Shown here piece by piece: positions 42,966-54,143 of a stretch of 64,000 nucleotides of DNA. Positions within the stretch are counted from its first letter, which is position 1. Every line of letters begins with the position of its first letter. The notes under the pieces were generated by a model. That model did no database searches, had not been told where the DNA came from, and was given only the letters and a program-made list of their open reading frames with translations. Source of the DNA: Orientallactaga sibirica. Taxonomy: Eukaryota; Chordata; Mammalia; Rodentia; Dipodidae. Location of the stretch: NCBI GenBank assembly GCA_036365145.1, contig JAEOAD010000055.1:1736001-1800000 (forward strand), written 5' to 3'. Position numbers and translations under genes: made by a program.

Positions 42966-44981
42966 TCTTAACTCTTAATTCTTCTAATGTTTTATAGTTT
43001 ACTTCATAAATACTAATTCTATCATTTCCCCCATTCCCTACACATTTTAAAACAAGAGCAAGGATTTTTTAATGTTTTGTTAAGATATTGAAAAAAAACT
43101 GGGCAAGATGGTGGTGTAGCAGCCACACCAAAGCAGCCTGGGGGTGGGGTGGGGGGCAGAAAAGCAGCTAAATACACTCTTTTACCAAAGATTGAAGTAA
43201 TCAGGAGAGAAGCAGGAGAGACCCAAGCAAGCAGACAACCAGCCAGACTTGGCTCCTGCCACTGCACAAAATACCAGCAAACAGAAGACAAGAACATAGC
43301 AAAAAGATCATTCACCCCAACCAAGTAGGCTTTATCCCAGAGACGCAGAGATGATTCAACATATGCAAATCGATAAATGTAATACACTATATAAATGGAC
43401 TGAAGGACAAAAATGACATGATTATCTTAATAGATGCAGAAAAGGCATTTGACAAAATCCAACATCCCTCCATGGTAAAAGTCCTACAGAAACTAGGGAT
43501 AGAAGGAACATATCTCAACATAATAAAGGCTATTTATGACAAACCTACAGCCAACATAACACTAAATGGGGAAAAACTTGAAGCTTTTTCACTCACATCA
43601 GGAATAAGACAAGGCTGTCCACTGTCCCCACTTTATTTAATATAGTACTGGAAGTGTTAGCTATAGCAACATGGCAAGAGGCACACATAAAAGGGATACA
43701 AATTGGAAAAAGAACAAATTATCATTATTTGCAGATTATATGATCCTATACATAAAGGACCCTAAAGACACTACCAGCAAACTATTAGAGCTGATAAATA
43801 CTTTTAGCAACATAGCAGGATACATAATAAACACAACAAAAATCAGTAGCCTTCCTATATATTAACAACAAACATGTTGAGGATGAAATCAGGGAATCAC
43901 TCCCATTCACAACTGCTTCAAAAAAAAAAAAAAGTACCTTGGAATAAACCTAACCAAGGAAGTGAAGGATCTCTACAATGAAAACTTCCAAACACTCAAG
44001 AGAGAAATTGCAGAAGACACTAGGAAATGGAAAGACATCCCTTGTTCTTGGATTGGAAAAATCAATATTGTGAAAATGTCAATATTACCAAAAACAATCT
44101 ACACATTTAATGTAATACCCATCAAAATTCCAATGGCATTCTTCATGGAAATAGAAAAAACAATCCTACAGTTCACTTGGAAGCACAAAAAAACAAAACA
44201 AAACAAAAAAAAAACCCTCGAATATCCCAAACAATTTTGAACAATAAAAATAAGGCTGGTGGTATCACCATACCCAATTGTAACCTATATTACAGAGCCA
44301 TAGCAACAAAAACAGCATGGTAGTGGCACAAAAACAGACATGTAGCTCAATGGAATGGAATAGAGGACCCAGATATAAGTCCGGGCAGCTACAGCCATCT
44401 TTAACAAACACTGCTGGGAAAACTGGATATCTGTATGTAGAAGACTGAAAATAGGTCCTTATCACTCTCCATTCACAAGAATCACATCCAAATTGATGAA
44501 AGACCTTAATATCAGACCCAAAACTCTGGAGCTGCTACAGGAAAAAGTAGGGGAAACCCTTCAACATATTGGCATAGGCAATGACTTTCTGAATATAACT
44601 CCAGTTACTCGGGAAATAAAACCACTAATCAACCACTGGGCCTCATGAAATTACAAAGGTTTTATACAGCAAAGGACACTGTGAATAGAGCAAAGAGACA
44701 ACCTACAGAATGGGAGAAAATCTTTGCTAGCTATACATCTGACAGAGGATTAATATCCAGGATATACAAAGAACATAAAAAAACTAAATAATAAGAAATC
44801 AAACAACCCATTAAAAATAATGGGCTATGGAACTAGAGTTCTCAAAAGAAGAAATATAGATGGCATATAAACATCTAGAAAAATGTTCTACATCCTTAGC
44901 CACAGGGAAATACAAATTAAAACTACTTTGGGATTCCATCTCACTCCTGTCAGAATGGCTATTATAAAAAAAAAAAATGAG

Positions 44982-45180
44982 GGCTGGAGAGACGGCTTAG
45001 CAGTTAAGGCGTTTGCCTGCAAAGCCAAAGGATCCTGGTTCAACTCTCCAGGCTCCACATAAGTCAGACGCACAAGGGGGCCCATGCATCTGGGGTTCGT
45101 TTGCAGTGGCTGGAGGCCCTGGCATGCCCATTCTCTCTCTCACTCTTTCTCTCTCTCAAAAAAATTAATTAATTAAGAAA
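44982..45180 (+). repeat. DIP SINE inside L1 ORF2
   Basis: It runs from gggctggagagacggcttag to an aattaattaag tail. Confidence 0.88.
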
Positions 45181-46302
45181 AAATAAATGGAGGTCGTCTC
45201 ATTTCTTGAAAAAAAAATAGACAATAAATGCCGGTGAGGATGTGGAAAAAGGGGAACCCTTCTACACTGTTGGTGGGAATGTAATCTGGTACAGCCATTA
45301 TGGAAATCAGTGTGGAGGGTCTGGAGACAGCTAAAAATAGATTTACCATATGACCTAGCTATACCACTCCTAGGCATATATCCTAAGGATTCTTCTCACT
45401 ACCTTAGATACTTGCACAACCATGTTTATTGCTGCTCTATTCACAGCCTAGATGGGACCAGCCTAGATGTCCCGCAATTGATGAATGGATAATGAAGCTA
45501 TGGTACATTTATACAGCAGAGATCTATTCAGCAGTAAAGAAAAATGAAATTATGAAATTTGTAGGGAAATGGATGGATCTGGAAAGGATTATCCAAAGTG
45601 GGGTAACTCAGGCCCAGAAAGACAAACGCTACATGTTCTCTCTCATATGATCCTAGCTACAAATGTTTAGACTTGTATGTGAGTTGGAGTAAAAATTGGT
45701 GGCAGAGGCCAGTAAGCTAGAAAGGGGCTATAAGGGAGGGAGAAGGGGGGGACTTAAGGGGATGGTATTGTATACATGTAAGAAGATGAACAGATTACTA
45801 GGGGTGGAAAAGCCTAAGGGAGTTCAGGGAAGAGACTGAATGAAGTAAGGGTAGGAGGAGGGTTAATCAAAATCTTAGAGGGTATGAATAAGCTGTATGG
45901 AAACCTACTTTTTTGGACAATGGCACACCCAGAAGCCATAGATTGTTACTAGAAAATTTTCAGTGCTAGGATGGGATACTTTCCAATGAGTTGTTGGCCA
46001 GGGAGATCCCTGATGACCCCCCTCCCCCCAAACATTATAGGCCATTGCTGAGGCTCTTGGTTTCCCACTGGGAATAGATGGTAAGACCCTATTGCTGAAG
46101 ACTCCACATGCTTGGGCTGCAAGGTCACTGAGAAATCAAGCTGGACCTGAGCTGAAAACTTCCTCACTGTAGACCAGCTGACTGAAAGCTGGAAAAAGCT
46201 GGGTTGCATGCAGCCTTATGGGAAAGAGATGTCATCAGTGAACACTGCAAGCCTTAAGTTTGGCCAGCCAGGCCAAATGAGCCAACGGGTGCAATAGTGG
46301 CA

Positions 46303-46473
46303 GGTCCTTTTTTTTTTTTTTTTTTTTTTTTTTTTGAGATAGGGTCTCATTCTAGCCCAGGCTGACCTGGAAATCACTATATAGTCTCAGGCTGGCCTCA
46401 AACTCACAGCAATTCTCCTACTTCTTCCTCCCAAGTGCTGGGATTAAAGATGTGTGCCACTACACCAGGCTGT
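46303..46473 (-). repeat. B1 SINE inside L1 3' UTR
   Basis: A 26-T tail comes first; gagatagggtctcattcta follows. The word gtggca(g/t) flanks both sides. Confidence 0.86.
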
Positions 46474-47021
46474 GGCATGTTATTTATGGGGGAAACTAAC
46501 CACCCTCTAATTGGCCTGAAGGTCCACTCCATGGGAGGGAATACATGACATGCCTGGGACTGAAAACCTAGTCAAAAGCCTATGATGGGGGAGGTCATGA
46601 GCCCCAGGGGTATAACGCCTACTGGTGTTTGGCTAAATGCATATAGTATGTTTGCCAAATGGCCCAGTAAGCATGTCTCATAATGTTCATACCCATATAT
46701 TAATGCTACTGCTACTTTGGGTTAGAGAAGCTTCTCTTTTCAAATGGTAGTGACCTCGGAGATGACTCAAAAGGCACCAGAGTGCTGAGAAGAAGTGACA
46801 GAGGAGTGTTCAGCATTGAAACATTTCTATCACACCTTCCAAGGCTCAGGGTCCATTGTGGAAGAAATGGCAGCCAAAGAAAGGTAGGACTCCTTACAAT
46901 GCACTCTTCCAGACTCAAAATGGCCTGGATATCCATGACCTTGTAATGCCTGGTACTATGTACACAAGACCGTCATAAATAGGAAGAAAAGATGATGACA
47001 TCAAAATAAAAGGGAGACTAG

Positions 47022-47197
47022 AGCCAGGTGTGGTGGTGCGTGTCTTTAATCCCAACACTCTGGAGGCAGAAGTAGGAGGATTGCCATGAATTCAAGGCCA
47101 CCCTGAGAGTACATAGTGAATTCTAGGTCAGCCTGGGCTAGAGTGAGACCCTACCTCAAAAAACCAAAAAGTAAATTAAAAAAAAAAAAAAAGAGAG
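47022..47197 (+). repeat. B1 SINE inside L1 3' UTR
   Basis: It runs from gccaggtgtggtggtgcgtg to cctacctcaaaaaacc, with a second A-run. Confidence 0.87.
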
Positions 47198-47338
47198 AGC
47201 TTAATTGAGAGGGGGATGGGATATGATGGAGAGTGGATTTGTGAAGGGGAAAGTGGGGGAGGGGAGGGAATTATCATGGTTTATTGTCTATAGTTATAGA
47301 AGTTGTCAATAAAATGTCTAAAAAATAGATACTTTAAA

Positions 47339-47470
47339 GGCCAGGTATGGTGGCTCATGCCTATAATCTCAGCACTTGGGAAGCCAGGCAGGTCGATTGC
47401 CATGAGTTCAAGCTACTCTGGTCTACATTGTGAGTTCAGTACAGTCTGGGCTACAGAGTTAAAAACAATA
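47339..47470 (+). repeat. Old B1
   Basis: It reads ggccaggtatggtggctcatg ... agtctgggctacagagtt. Confidence 0.75.
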
Positions 47471-47473
47471 CTG

Positions 47474-47709
47474 GGGCTGGAGAGATGGTTTGGCAGTTAA
47501 GGCACTTGCCTGCAAAACCTAAGGACTCATGTTCGACTTTCCAGGTCCCATATAAGCCAGATGCACAAAATGATGCAAGTGTGCAAGGTTGCACATGTGC
47601 ACAAGGGGCGCACATGTGTGGAGTTCAATTACAGTGGCTGGAGGCCCTGGTGTGTCAGTTCTCTCTCTCTCTGTCTCACTCTTGTTCTCTCACATTAAAA
47701 AAAAAAAAG
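47474..47709 (+). repeat. DIP SINE
   Basis: The middle is extended (aatgatgcaagtgtgcaagg), similar to the 8269 copy. Confidence 0.86.
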
Positions 47710-47878
47710 AGCCGGGTGTGGTGGCGCATGCCTTTAATCCCAGCACTAGGGAGGCAGAAGTAGGAGGATTGCTGTGAGTTTGAGGACACCCTGAGACTAC
47801 ATAGTGAGTTCCAGGTCAGCCTGGGCTAAAGTGAGACCCTACCTCGAAAAACAACAACAACAACAACAACAACAAAAA
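47710..47878 (+). repeat. B1 SINE with (CAA)n tail
   Basis: It runs from gccgggtgtggtggcgcatg, near consensus, to seven CAA units. Confidence 0.9.
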
Positions 47879-47921
47879 AGGCCAGTCTGTTGGGCTTGCC
47901 TTAAAATAAAAATCATGAAAC

Positions 47922-48075
47922 AGCTGGGTATGGTGGCTCACACCTTTAATCCCAGCACTTGGGAGGCAGAGGTAGGAGGATTGCTGTGAGTTCAAGACCA
48001 CCTTGAGACTATAGAGTGAATTCCAGGTCAGCCTGGGTTACAGTGAGATCCTACCTCGAAAAACCAAAAAAAGAA
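47922..48075 (+). repeat. B1 SINE
   Basis: It runs from agctgggtatggtggctcac to cctacctcgaaaaacc. Confidence 0.89.
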
Positions 48076-48261
48076 AAATCAGGAACAACTGTAATTTTTC
48101 CATTGATTTTTACGATCACTTTGCATAGTTTTTGCTCACACAGTTGTCTTTATGGCCCTGTGCTACCATTCAAAGCACCAATTGCCTGTATTTTTTCAGA
48201 CTTATTATGGCATCTTCCTAATACACAAATATTTATGAATTTTTTTTTAATTTTTAATTTT

Positions 48262-48425
48262 TAATTTTTTTTTTTTTTTTTTTTTGGTTTTCCAAGGTAG
48301 GGTCTCACTCTAGCCCAGGCTGACCTGGAATTCACGATCTCAGGGTGGCCTCGAACTCATGGTGATCCTACTACCTCTGCCTCCCGAGTGCTGGAATTAA
48401 AGGCGTGCGCCACCACGCCCGGCCT
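48262..48425 (-). repeat. B1 SINE, near consensus
   Basis: A T-run and (ttttaa)n come first; the head is gcgccaccacgcccggcc. About 8 bases are missing in the middle. Confidence 0.88.
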
Positions 48426-48443
48426 GAATATGTTTTTAAGAGG

Positions 48444-48447
<4 letters not shown>

Positions 48448-48486
<39 letters not shown>
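48448..48486. repeat. (GT)n microsatellite
   Basis: It is an uninterrupted run of about 19 GT units. Confidence 0.97.
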
Positions 48487-48488
<2 letters not shown>

Positions 48489-48871
48489 AATTTTAATGCA
48501 CTGGGGACCAGGTATATTCGGCTTAGCAAGTAGTTCTTGGGCATTTGTTGAGACTTCTTTTATGACTGTTTATGATAATGGGTATGCTGTCATCAATGAA
48601 TATACAGTTTTCACACATACAATCCAGTTCAAACCTGTTAGTGTGTTTAAATCTACCTATAATCACTTCTGTATCCCTGGAAATTAATTTCTGAAAGAAG
48701 AGTACTAAGGATTTCAAAGTGGTTGCTGAATGAAAATAAACTCATAGCAAAATGGTTTTCCTTCCTTTGCTTCCTCACATCACATGCAAGACCAGGACTT
48801 GAAGAAAGCCTACTTGACTTAAAGCTTTTGAAGGACACCAAAAGGAATGACTGCTGCTATGACATACTTAC

Positions 48872-48956
48872 TACAAAAGGTGTAGGAACATATCTTGAAA
48901 ACAGGTAGACAGGAACGTCTTTAGCCAGCAAGACTGCAGCAGTGAGTTTAGCAAGC
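48872..48956 (-). CDS. PGM2L1: PGM2L1 exon 4 (codons 129-157)
   Basis: It is 85 nt, completing Arg129 and then LAKLTAAVLLAKDVPVYLFS and RYVPTPFV. The acceptor is TTTTTTAG and the donor is GTA|GTAAGT. It encodes the part of domain 1 just before the active-site serine loop. Confidence 0.96.
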
Positions 48957-49167
48957 CTAAAAAACATTATTTCATTAGTCATTAGTCCTTAGTGAATGCT
49001 ATAATAATTATTTATAACACTTATTATTAAAATAAATACAAATAATAAAAACATTAAATAAAATAATAAAAATAAAACAAATATTAAAATTATTTATAAT
49101 AAAAATTTGAAAAAACAGACCTTGCACATAGTAAATGTTCCCTAATAGAATTATTCTGAATATGTAC

Positions 49168-49300
49168 AATTTTTTTAGATAAGATCTTGTCCTGTAGCCT
49201 AAACTTGCCTGAAACTCATAATGTTGCCTAGGCTTGCCTCAAACTCAAGGATTCCCCTGCCTCAACCTCACTTTCTAGGCATGTGTGAATATGCCCAGCC
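49168..49300 (-). repeat. Old B1
   Basis: It reads gataagatcttgtcctgtag ... catgtgtgaatatgcccagcc. Confidence 0.65.
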
Positions 49301-49380
49301 AACCAAGTCTTATAATCATTGATTATTTAAGCTTCATTCTCTAACTTGAAAGTGTTAAATAATAGTTTTCAAAGAGTTTG

Positions 49381-49510
49381 GCCTGCGGTAGAGCTTAGCA
49401 ATAGACCTTGACATGCGAGAGGCTCTACCTAGGCATATCCACAGAGCCATACCCACACAAAACAAAGCAAGCACAACCACCCTCCCTCCAACCCCCCCCC
49501 CCCAACAAGA
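49381..49510 (+). repeat. ID-like SINE with A/C-rich tail
   Basis: It reads gcctgcggtagagcttagca ... acatgcgagaggctctac. An 11-C run is at 49493-49503. Confidence 0.45.
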
Positions 49511-49990
49511 AAAGACTTACAAGGAGCTTAACAATGAACAGAACTGACACTGCAGTTCTTCTCTACTTGTTTTTCATCTTTGGAGGATTTTTTTTTTAAC
49601 TAAGAAATAAAATCCTCAACAGGCAATAAGGTTAGAGGAAAGTGAAATAAAGTAAACTCAATATGTACAATTACCCCCAGTAAAAAGTATCCCCATGCCA
49701 TGACATCCATTTATGAAAACACTCTAAAGCAGGATTATACTCAGAGAACATAGGAGTCATAATTACTCTTACTTGGTGCTTTTACTAAACATTTTATGTT
49801 ATGAATTTATTCTAAATGGGACTCTAAGTACTTTAAGATTTTATTCTTAAATACATACTCATATAAAATTTAATGTTCATTTTTAGAATGCTTTTTCTTC
49901 TAGCTTTGCTATAAAATAAACATTATCAGGGGATCATTTTCTATCTGAAGTCTCCTGTTTAAGAAATCCTACTACAAGAAAAAAAAATTA

Positions 49991-50140
49991 AGCTGGGCGT
50001 GGTAGCGCACACCTTTAATCCCAGCACTCGGAAAGCAGAGGTAGGAGGATCACCATGAGTTTAAGGCCACCCTGAGACTACATAGTGAATTCCAGGTCAG
50101 CCTGGGCTACAGTGAGTCCCTACTAAAACAAAAAAATAAA
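49991..50140 (+). repeat. B1 SINE
   Basis: It reads agctgggcgtggtagcgcac ... gtgagtccctactaaaac. It lies 50 bp from exon 3. Confidence 0.87.
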
Positions 50141-50189
50141 GTATTTTCTTTCATTCTAAATTAAATCTTTGAAACAATTACCAATGTAC

Positions 50190-50296
50190 CTCTGGCTGCT
50201 GCAGCTGCTAGTTACTTGACCCCGAGTATCATACCCAACAACAAATCCTCTCTGCTTGAAGTCTGAAAAGCATCTTTCCAGGTATCTGTACATCCC
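50190..50296 (-). CDS. PGM2L1: PGM2L1 exon 3 (codons 94-129)
   Basis: It is 107 nt: phase 0 start, ending with two bases of Arg129 before AG|GTACAT. The product begins GMYRYLERCFSDFKQRGF and continues VVGYDTRGQVTSSCSSQR. VGYDTRG is a beta-strand and loop conserved in the hexomutase domain 1. The acceptor is TTGCTTCAG. Confidence 0.96.
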
Positions 50297-50457
50297 CTGA
50301 AGCAAATAAACACACAATATTAGTTCCTGATGAATGTTTACATTTTAAATTTCCCCACTCCTTGCTTTTCAGTGCAGTGGGGCCTCGAGCATGCTAGGCA
50401 AGAGTTCCAGCACTGAGCTACATACATGCATTTTCTATCATTTGAAAGTCTCTCCCC

Positions 50458-50590
50458 CCCCCGCCCTTTTTCAAGGTAGGGTCTCACTCTAGCTGACCTG
50501 GAATTCACTATGTAGTCTCAGGGTGGCGTCGAACTAATGGCGATCCTCCAGAGTGCTGAGATTAAAGGCATATGCCACCAAGCCCAGGAA
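50458..50590 (-). repeat. B1 SINE with internal deletion
   Basis: It reads caaggtagggtctcactcta ... atccagagtgctgagatta; segments are lost. Confidence 0.8.
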
Positions 50591-51197
50591 AAGTCTCTTA
50601 TTTTTACATTCGGTGTGCAGCTTATTGACTCCTAGGGAACTGCCTTCGGCTTATTAATGTGGGAGCCATACCGTTCAATCATTAAATATAACATAACAAA
50701 CATTTCCTGGGTTACCAGACACATTTAGTACTACAGAAATACCAATTTACTAACCTCAAAATCTAATACAATGCATAAAACATGAGGGGAAAGGAGATGG
50801 AGATGATGGTCAGAAAGCTTGAAAAAACTGATAGCGATCAAAATAACTGCTCCTGGCTTTAAGGCTCTTGCAGACAGAACTTTCACCATTTAGGTCTGCT
50901 CTAAATAATACCAAAGCTAACAAGACTATTTTATCTAGTTATGCCAAGCATTTTAAATCAGGGACACAGTTCTTCACGAAAATGTTTAATATTCACATCT
51001 ATAATTCTATCTGTAATTGGTTGTAAAATCTCACAGAAAAATATCTTATCGAGGAGGAAATTTTGCATGAAGGTTAACAAAAAATGGAAGTATTTCATAC
51101 TGAAAATATATTAATGGTAAACTATTTTGCTATCTTAGGAATGGTTTATTAAATTTAATATAAGTATATATGTATTTCTATTTAAAATAACATCTTT

Positions 51198-51357
51198 TTT
51201 CCTTTTTTTTTGGTTTTTCAAGGTAGGGTCTCACTCTAGTCCAGGCTGACCTGGAATTCACTATGTAGCCTCAGGGTGTCCTTAAACTCACGGTGATCCT
51301 CCTACCTCTGCCTCCCGAGTGCTGGGATTAAAGGCGTGCGCCACCACACCCAGCTCT
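51198..51357 (-). repeat. B1 SINE, near consensus
   Basis: It reads caaggtagggtctcactcta ... gcgccaccacacccagc. Confidence 0.9.
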
Positions 51358-51493
51358 AAAATAATATTTCTTATTGTTACAGTCTTTTAAGATTATTTTC
51401 ACAAAAGATGGAAAATTTAATTCTTATAACAACCTTGAAAAGAAATACAAATACCATTTTGTCTTTCAGTTTCTCTTTGAAGAAAGAATAAGA

Positions 51494-51719
51494 TGGAGTT
51501 GGAGAGATGGCTTAGTGGTTAAGGCACTTGCCTGCAAAGCCTAAGGACCCAGGTTTGTCTCTGCAGAACCCATGTAAGTCAGACACACAAGGTGATGCAT
51601 GCACACAAAGTGGTGCACATGTCTGGAGTTTGACTGCAGTAGCTACAGGCCCTGGTGTTCCAATTCTCTCTCTCTCTCTCTCATGCTCTTTCATGTTCTA
51701 TCTCTTTCACAAAAAAAGA
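51494..51719 (+). repeat. DIP SINE
   Basis: It reads ggagttggagagatggctta ... ctctttcacaaaaaaag. Confidence 0.85.
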
Positions 51720-51726
51720 GTAAGAG

Positions 51727-51932
51727 GGCTGGAGAGATGGTTTAGTGGTTAAGGCGCCTGCCTGCGAAGCCTAAGAACGCCTGTTTGATTCTCCAGGTCT
51801 CACGTTTAGCCAGATGCAAATGATGCACGCATGCAATGTCGCACATGAGCACAAGGGGGTGCATGTGTCTGGAGTTCATTCACAGCAGCACAGAGGCTGC
51901 TGGCATGCCCATTCTCTGTCTCTCTCAAATTA

Positions 51933-52019
<87 letters not shown>

Positions 52020-52030
52020 AAGAAAGAATG
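51727..52030 (+). repeat. DIP SINE, long subfamily, with (AAAG)n tail
   Basis: The head is gggctggagagatggtttag. The tail grew to about 22 AAAG units (51935-52028). Confidence 0.88.
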
Positions 52031-52033
52031 AAT

Positions 52034-52176
52034 AAGAAGGCTTTGTGGTTAAGGTGTATGCCTGGGAAGCCTAAGGACACAAATTTAATTTTCCAGGTCT
52101 CACATAAGCCAGATGAACATGGTGGCACATGTGTCTGGAGTTTGTTTGCAGTGGCTAGAGGTGCTGGTACACCCAT

Positions 52177-52207
<31 letters not shown>

Positions 52208-52240
52208 AATAAATAAATAAAAATAAATCTTAAAAAAAAA
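52034..52240 (+). repeat. DIP SINE, 5' truncated
   Basis: It begins at aaggctttgtggttaaggtg, lacking the first ~18 bases, and ends taataaataaataaaaataa. Confidence 0.84.
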
Positions 52241-52545
52241 AGAATGAGATTAATTTCCCTCTAATAACCTGCTGAAGGACATTCATATGTTCATTTTGTT
52301 TATTGAAGACCTACTTACTATATGGTGGACTCTGCTATGTATGTGGCAGCACTGAAGGAGGCCCCAGTGACTCCAGTCCATGGGTCTTTCAAGGACAATT
52401 GTATTTCCCAAAATATTCCCTGTGAACCCTGAGAGACCTCTGCTGTGAAAATCCTCCTACCTCCTCACCTTATTACCACAATCTGAAAGGAAGGATTAGG
52501 GCTCAAGAATCAGATGTCACTTGGCTTTGCTTATAATTTTCTAGT

Positions 52546-52572
52546 TTGTATGTATGTATGTATGTATGCATG
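52546..52572. repeat. (TGTA)n/(TGCA)n short repeat
   Basis: Four TGTA units are followed by three TGCA-like units. Confidence 0.85.
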
Positions 52573-52644
52573 CATGCATATGTGTATACATTTGTATTAT
52601 AATTATATATGTATGATGTATAATCATGCATGTGTGTAAGAGAA

Positions 52645-52960
52645 ATGGTCATCTTTATTGTCAACCTGACTGGATTTAGAATCTCCTTGGAAATGGTGAG
52701 GCACATCTCTGAGTATGTATGTGGCGGATTTCCAGAGGATTAAGACCATCCCATGGGCTAAGGGTCTAGAGAAAGCCACATGGGTGCCAGTGTCCCCTTC
52801 CTCTGCTTCCTGGCCTGCCTGGATGTGAACTGCTCTATTTCATCATGGCCTCCCTGACATTATGGACTGAATCTCCTAAAACCACGAGTCAAAATAAATC
52901 CTTCTTTTCTTAAGCTGTTTCTGTCAGATACCTAGTGACAAAGACACAGAAACAACCAAT
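52645..52960 (+). repeat. LTR-like rodent repeat, class undetermined
   Basis: It starts ggtcatctttattgtcaacctg. AAATAAATCC at about 52893 is followed by gctgtttctgtcagatacct and agacacagaaac. Two related pieces are at 61186-62230 and 39541-39700. Confidence 0.5.
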
Positions 52961-53333
52961 TACACATGCATATCTCTGTGTTATTTCTGGTTGAGGATGA
53001 GGAAGGATCTGGGAAAGGAACAGAAGACAAAGGCATCGTGGATTCCACTTATCAAGCCATCTTGTCATCCCTTGTCCTCCAAGTCCATGCATTAGGCTGT
53101 ATACATATCCCACAGAACAAAGCCAAAGATGGTTTCCTGTCTGGAAGTATTGATTAGAATTAGGTGTGTTAAGGTATGTATAGCCCAGAATTATTATTAG
53201 TATATGCTAAATACATATAAGTATAGTTCCTGTGAAGTAGAGAGAATAAGCCACCAAGAAGAGGAGCAATTTGTTTCTAATGCAAGTTGTACAAAAATGG
53301 AGAAAAACTGAAATTCTAAATGGATATGATAAA

Positions 53334-53548
53334 GGCCTGAAGGATGGCTTAGTGGTTAAGGTGTTTGCCTGCAAAGACAAAGGACCCAGGTTTAACTCCC
53401 CAGGACCCATGTAAGCCAGATGCACAAAGCGTTGCATGCATCTGGAGTTCGTTTGCAATGGCTGGAGGCCCTGGTGCACCCATTCTCTCTCTCTTTCTCT
53501 ACTTGCCTATTTCTGTCTCTCTTAAATAAATAAATAAAAATAAAATAT
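53334..53548 (+). repeat. DIP SINE
   Basis: It reads ggcctgaaggatggctta ... cttaaataaataaataaaaa. aaatggatatgata(a/g) flanks both sides. Confidence 0.86.
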
Positions 53549-53798
53549 GAAATGAATATGATAGAAACCCACGTGTAAATATTCTGAATATTCTGGTTAC
53601 TCTTTGTGAATGGCTGTCTGTCCATAGTGAGTAACCATCCTCTAAGTCTGCATTAACTGGACCTGCCAATCTCTACTTTTTTCAGTTTGACATGCAAAGT
53701 AGTATTGTAAAGTTAGTGAAATTAACCAAAATAGTTCTTAGGGAGAAAGTCTGTGACCTTAAAAGACCTGTAAATGACTTAAGATAAATCTTGAGGTG

Positions 53799-53960
53799 TT
53801 GGGGAGATGGCTCAGGGGTTTAAGGTGCTTGCTTGCAAAGCCCACTGGACTCGGTTCAATTCCTCCACCACCAATGTAAAGCCAGATGGGTATTCACTTG
53901 CAACAGCAAGAGACCCATACATACACGTGCAAATAAAAAAATTAAATAAATGATTTTTAA
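53799..53960 (+). repeat. Old DIP/B2-like SINE
   Basis: It reads ggtgttggggagatggctca ... ccaatgtaaagccagatggg. Most of the middle is absent. Confidence 0.7.
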
Positions 53961-54143
53961 AAAGATAAATCTTGGGAATGACTAAAAGTCAGAATTTGAT
54001 CAGATTTTTTATTTAGATGAGAATATTTCCTTGAACTAAATTTTTAAAGAATGGTACTACACATATTTATAAAGTAAAATAATAGAGTGAGAAAAAGTAT
54101 GTATGTTTATACATGTATAAACATGTATGTTTATAATTTTTAC

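Larger units (their letters stand above)
43101..47325 (+). mobile_element. L1 LINE, internally deleted, with three later SINE insertions
   Basis: 43101-43298 looks like an L1 5' end (gggcaagatggtggtgtagc). At about 43300 it joins directly to the middle of ORF2 (HPNQVGFIPE-like), so the rest of the 5' UTR, ORF1 and the endonuclease are missing. The reverse transcriptase part follows in several frames ([46 protein letters not shown]), then [16 protein letters not shown] and [17 protein letters not shown]. The catalytic FADD is FADY. ORF2 runs out near 45650. A 3' UTR follows and ends ttgtcaataaaatg at about 47315. A DIP (44982) and two B1s (46303, 47022) interrupt it. Confidence 0.85.
39888..48871 (-). 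other. PGM2L1: PGM2L1 intron 4
   Basis: It is the largest complete intron in the window, at 9 kb. It holds a solo LTR, an internally deleted L1 and a fossil Tigger piece. Unique stretches include 39890-40170, 41200-41700, 42015-42385 and 48490-48870, with no recognisable genes. Confidence 0.85.
48957..50189 (-). other. PGM2L1: PGM2L1 intron 3
   Basis: It has an A+T-rich (ATA/AAT) stretch at 49000-49110, one old and one younger B1 and an ID-like unit. 49550-49990 is unique sequence with nothing recognised. Confidence 0.85.
50297..54143 (-). other. PGM2L1: PGM2L1 intron 2
   Basis: Besides SINEs it has one LTR-like repeat. Unique stretches are 50600-51195, 52245-52535, 52960-53330 and 53550-53795. 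A short frame at 52966-53157 has no recognised domain. Confidence 0.85.

Noticed and set aside
43418..44240. Reverse transcriptase-like frames as a working gene
   Set aside because: They are fragments of a decayed L1 ORF2 in several frames, with FADY replacing the catalytic FADD.
51931..52028. CRISPR-like array of short repeats
   Set aside because: It is a plain (AAAG)n SINE tail with no spacers; the host is a eukaryote.
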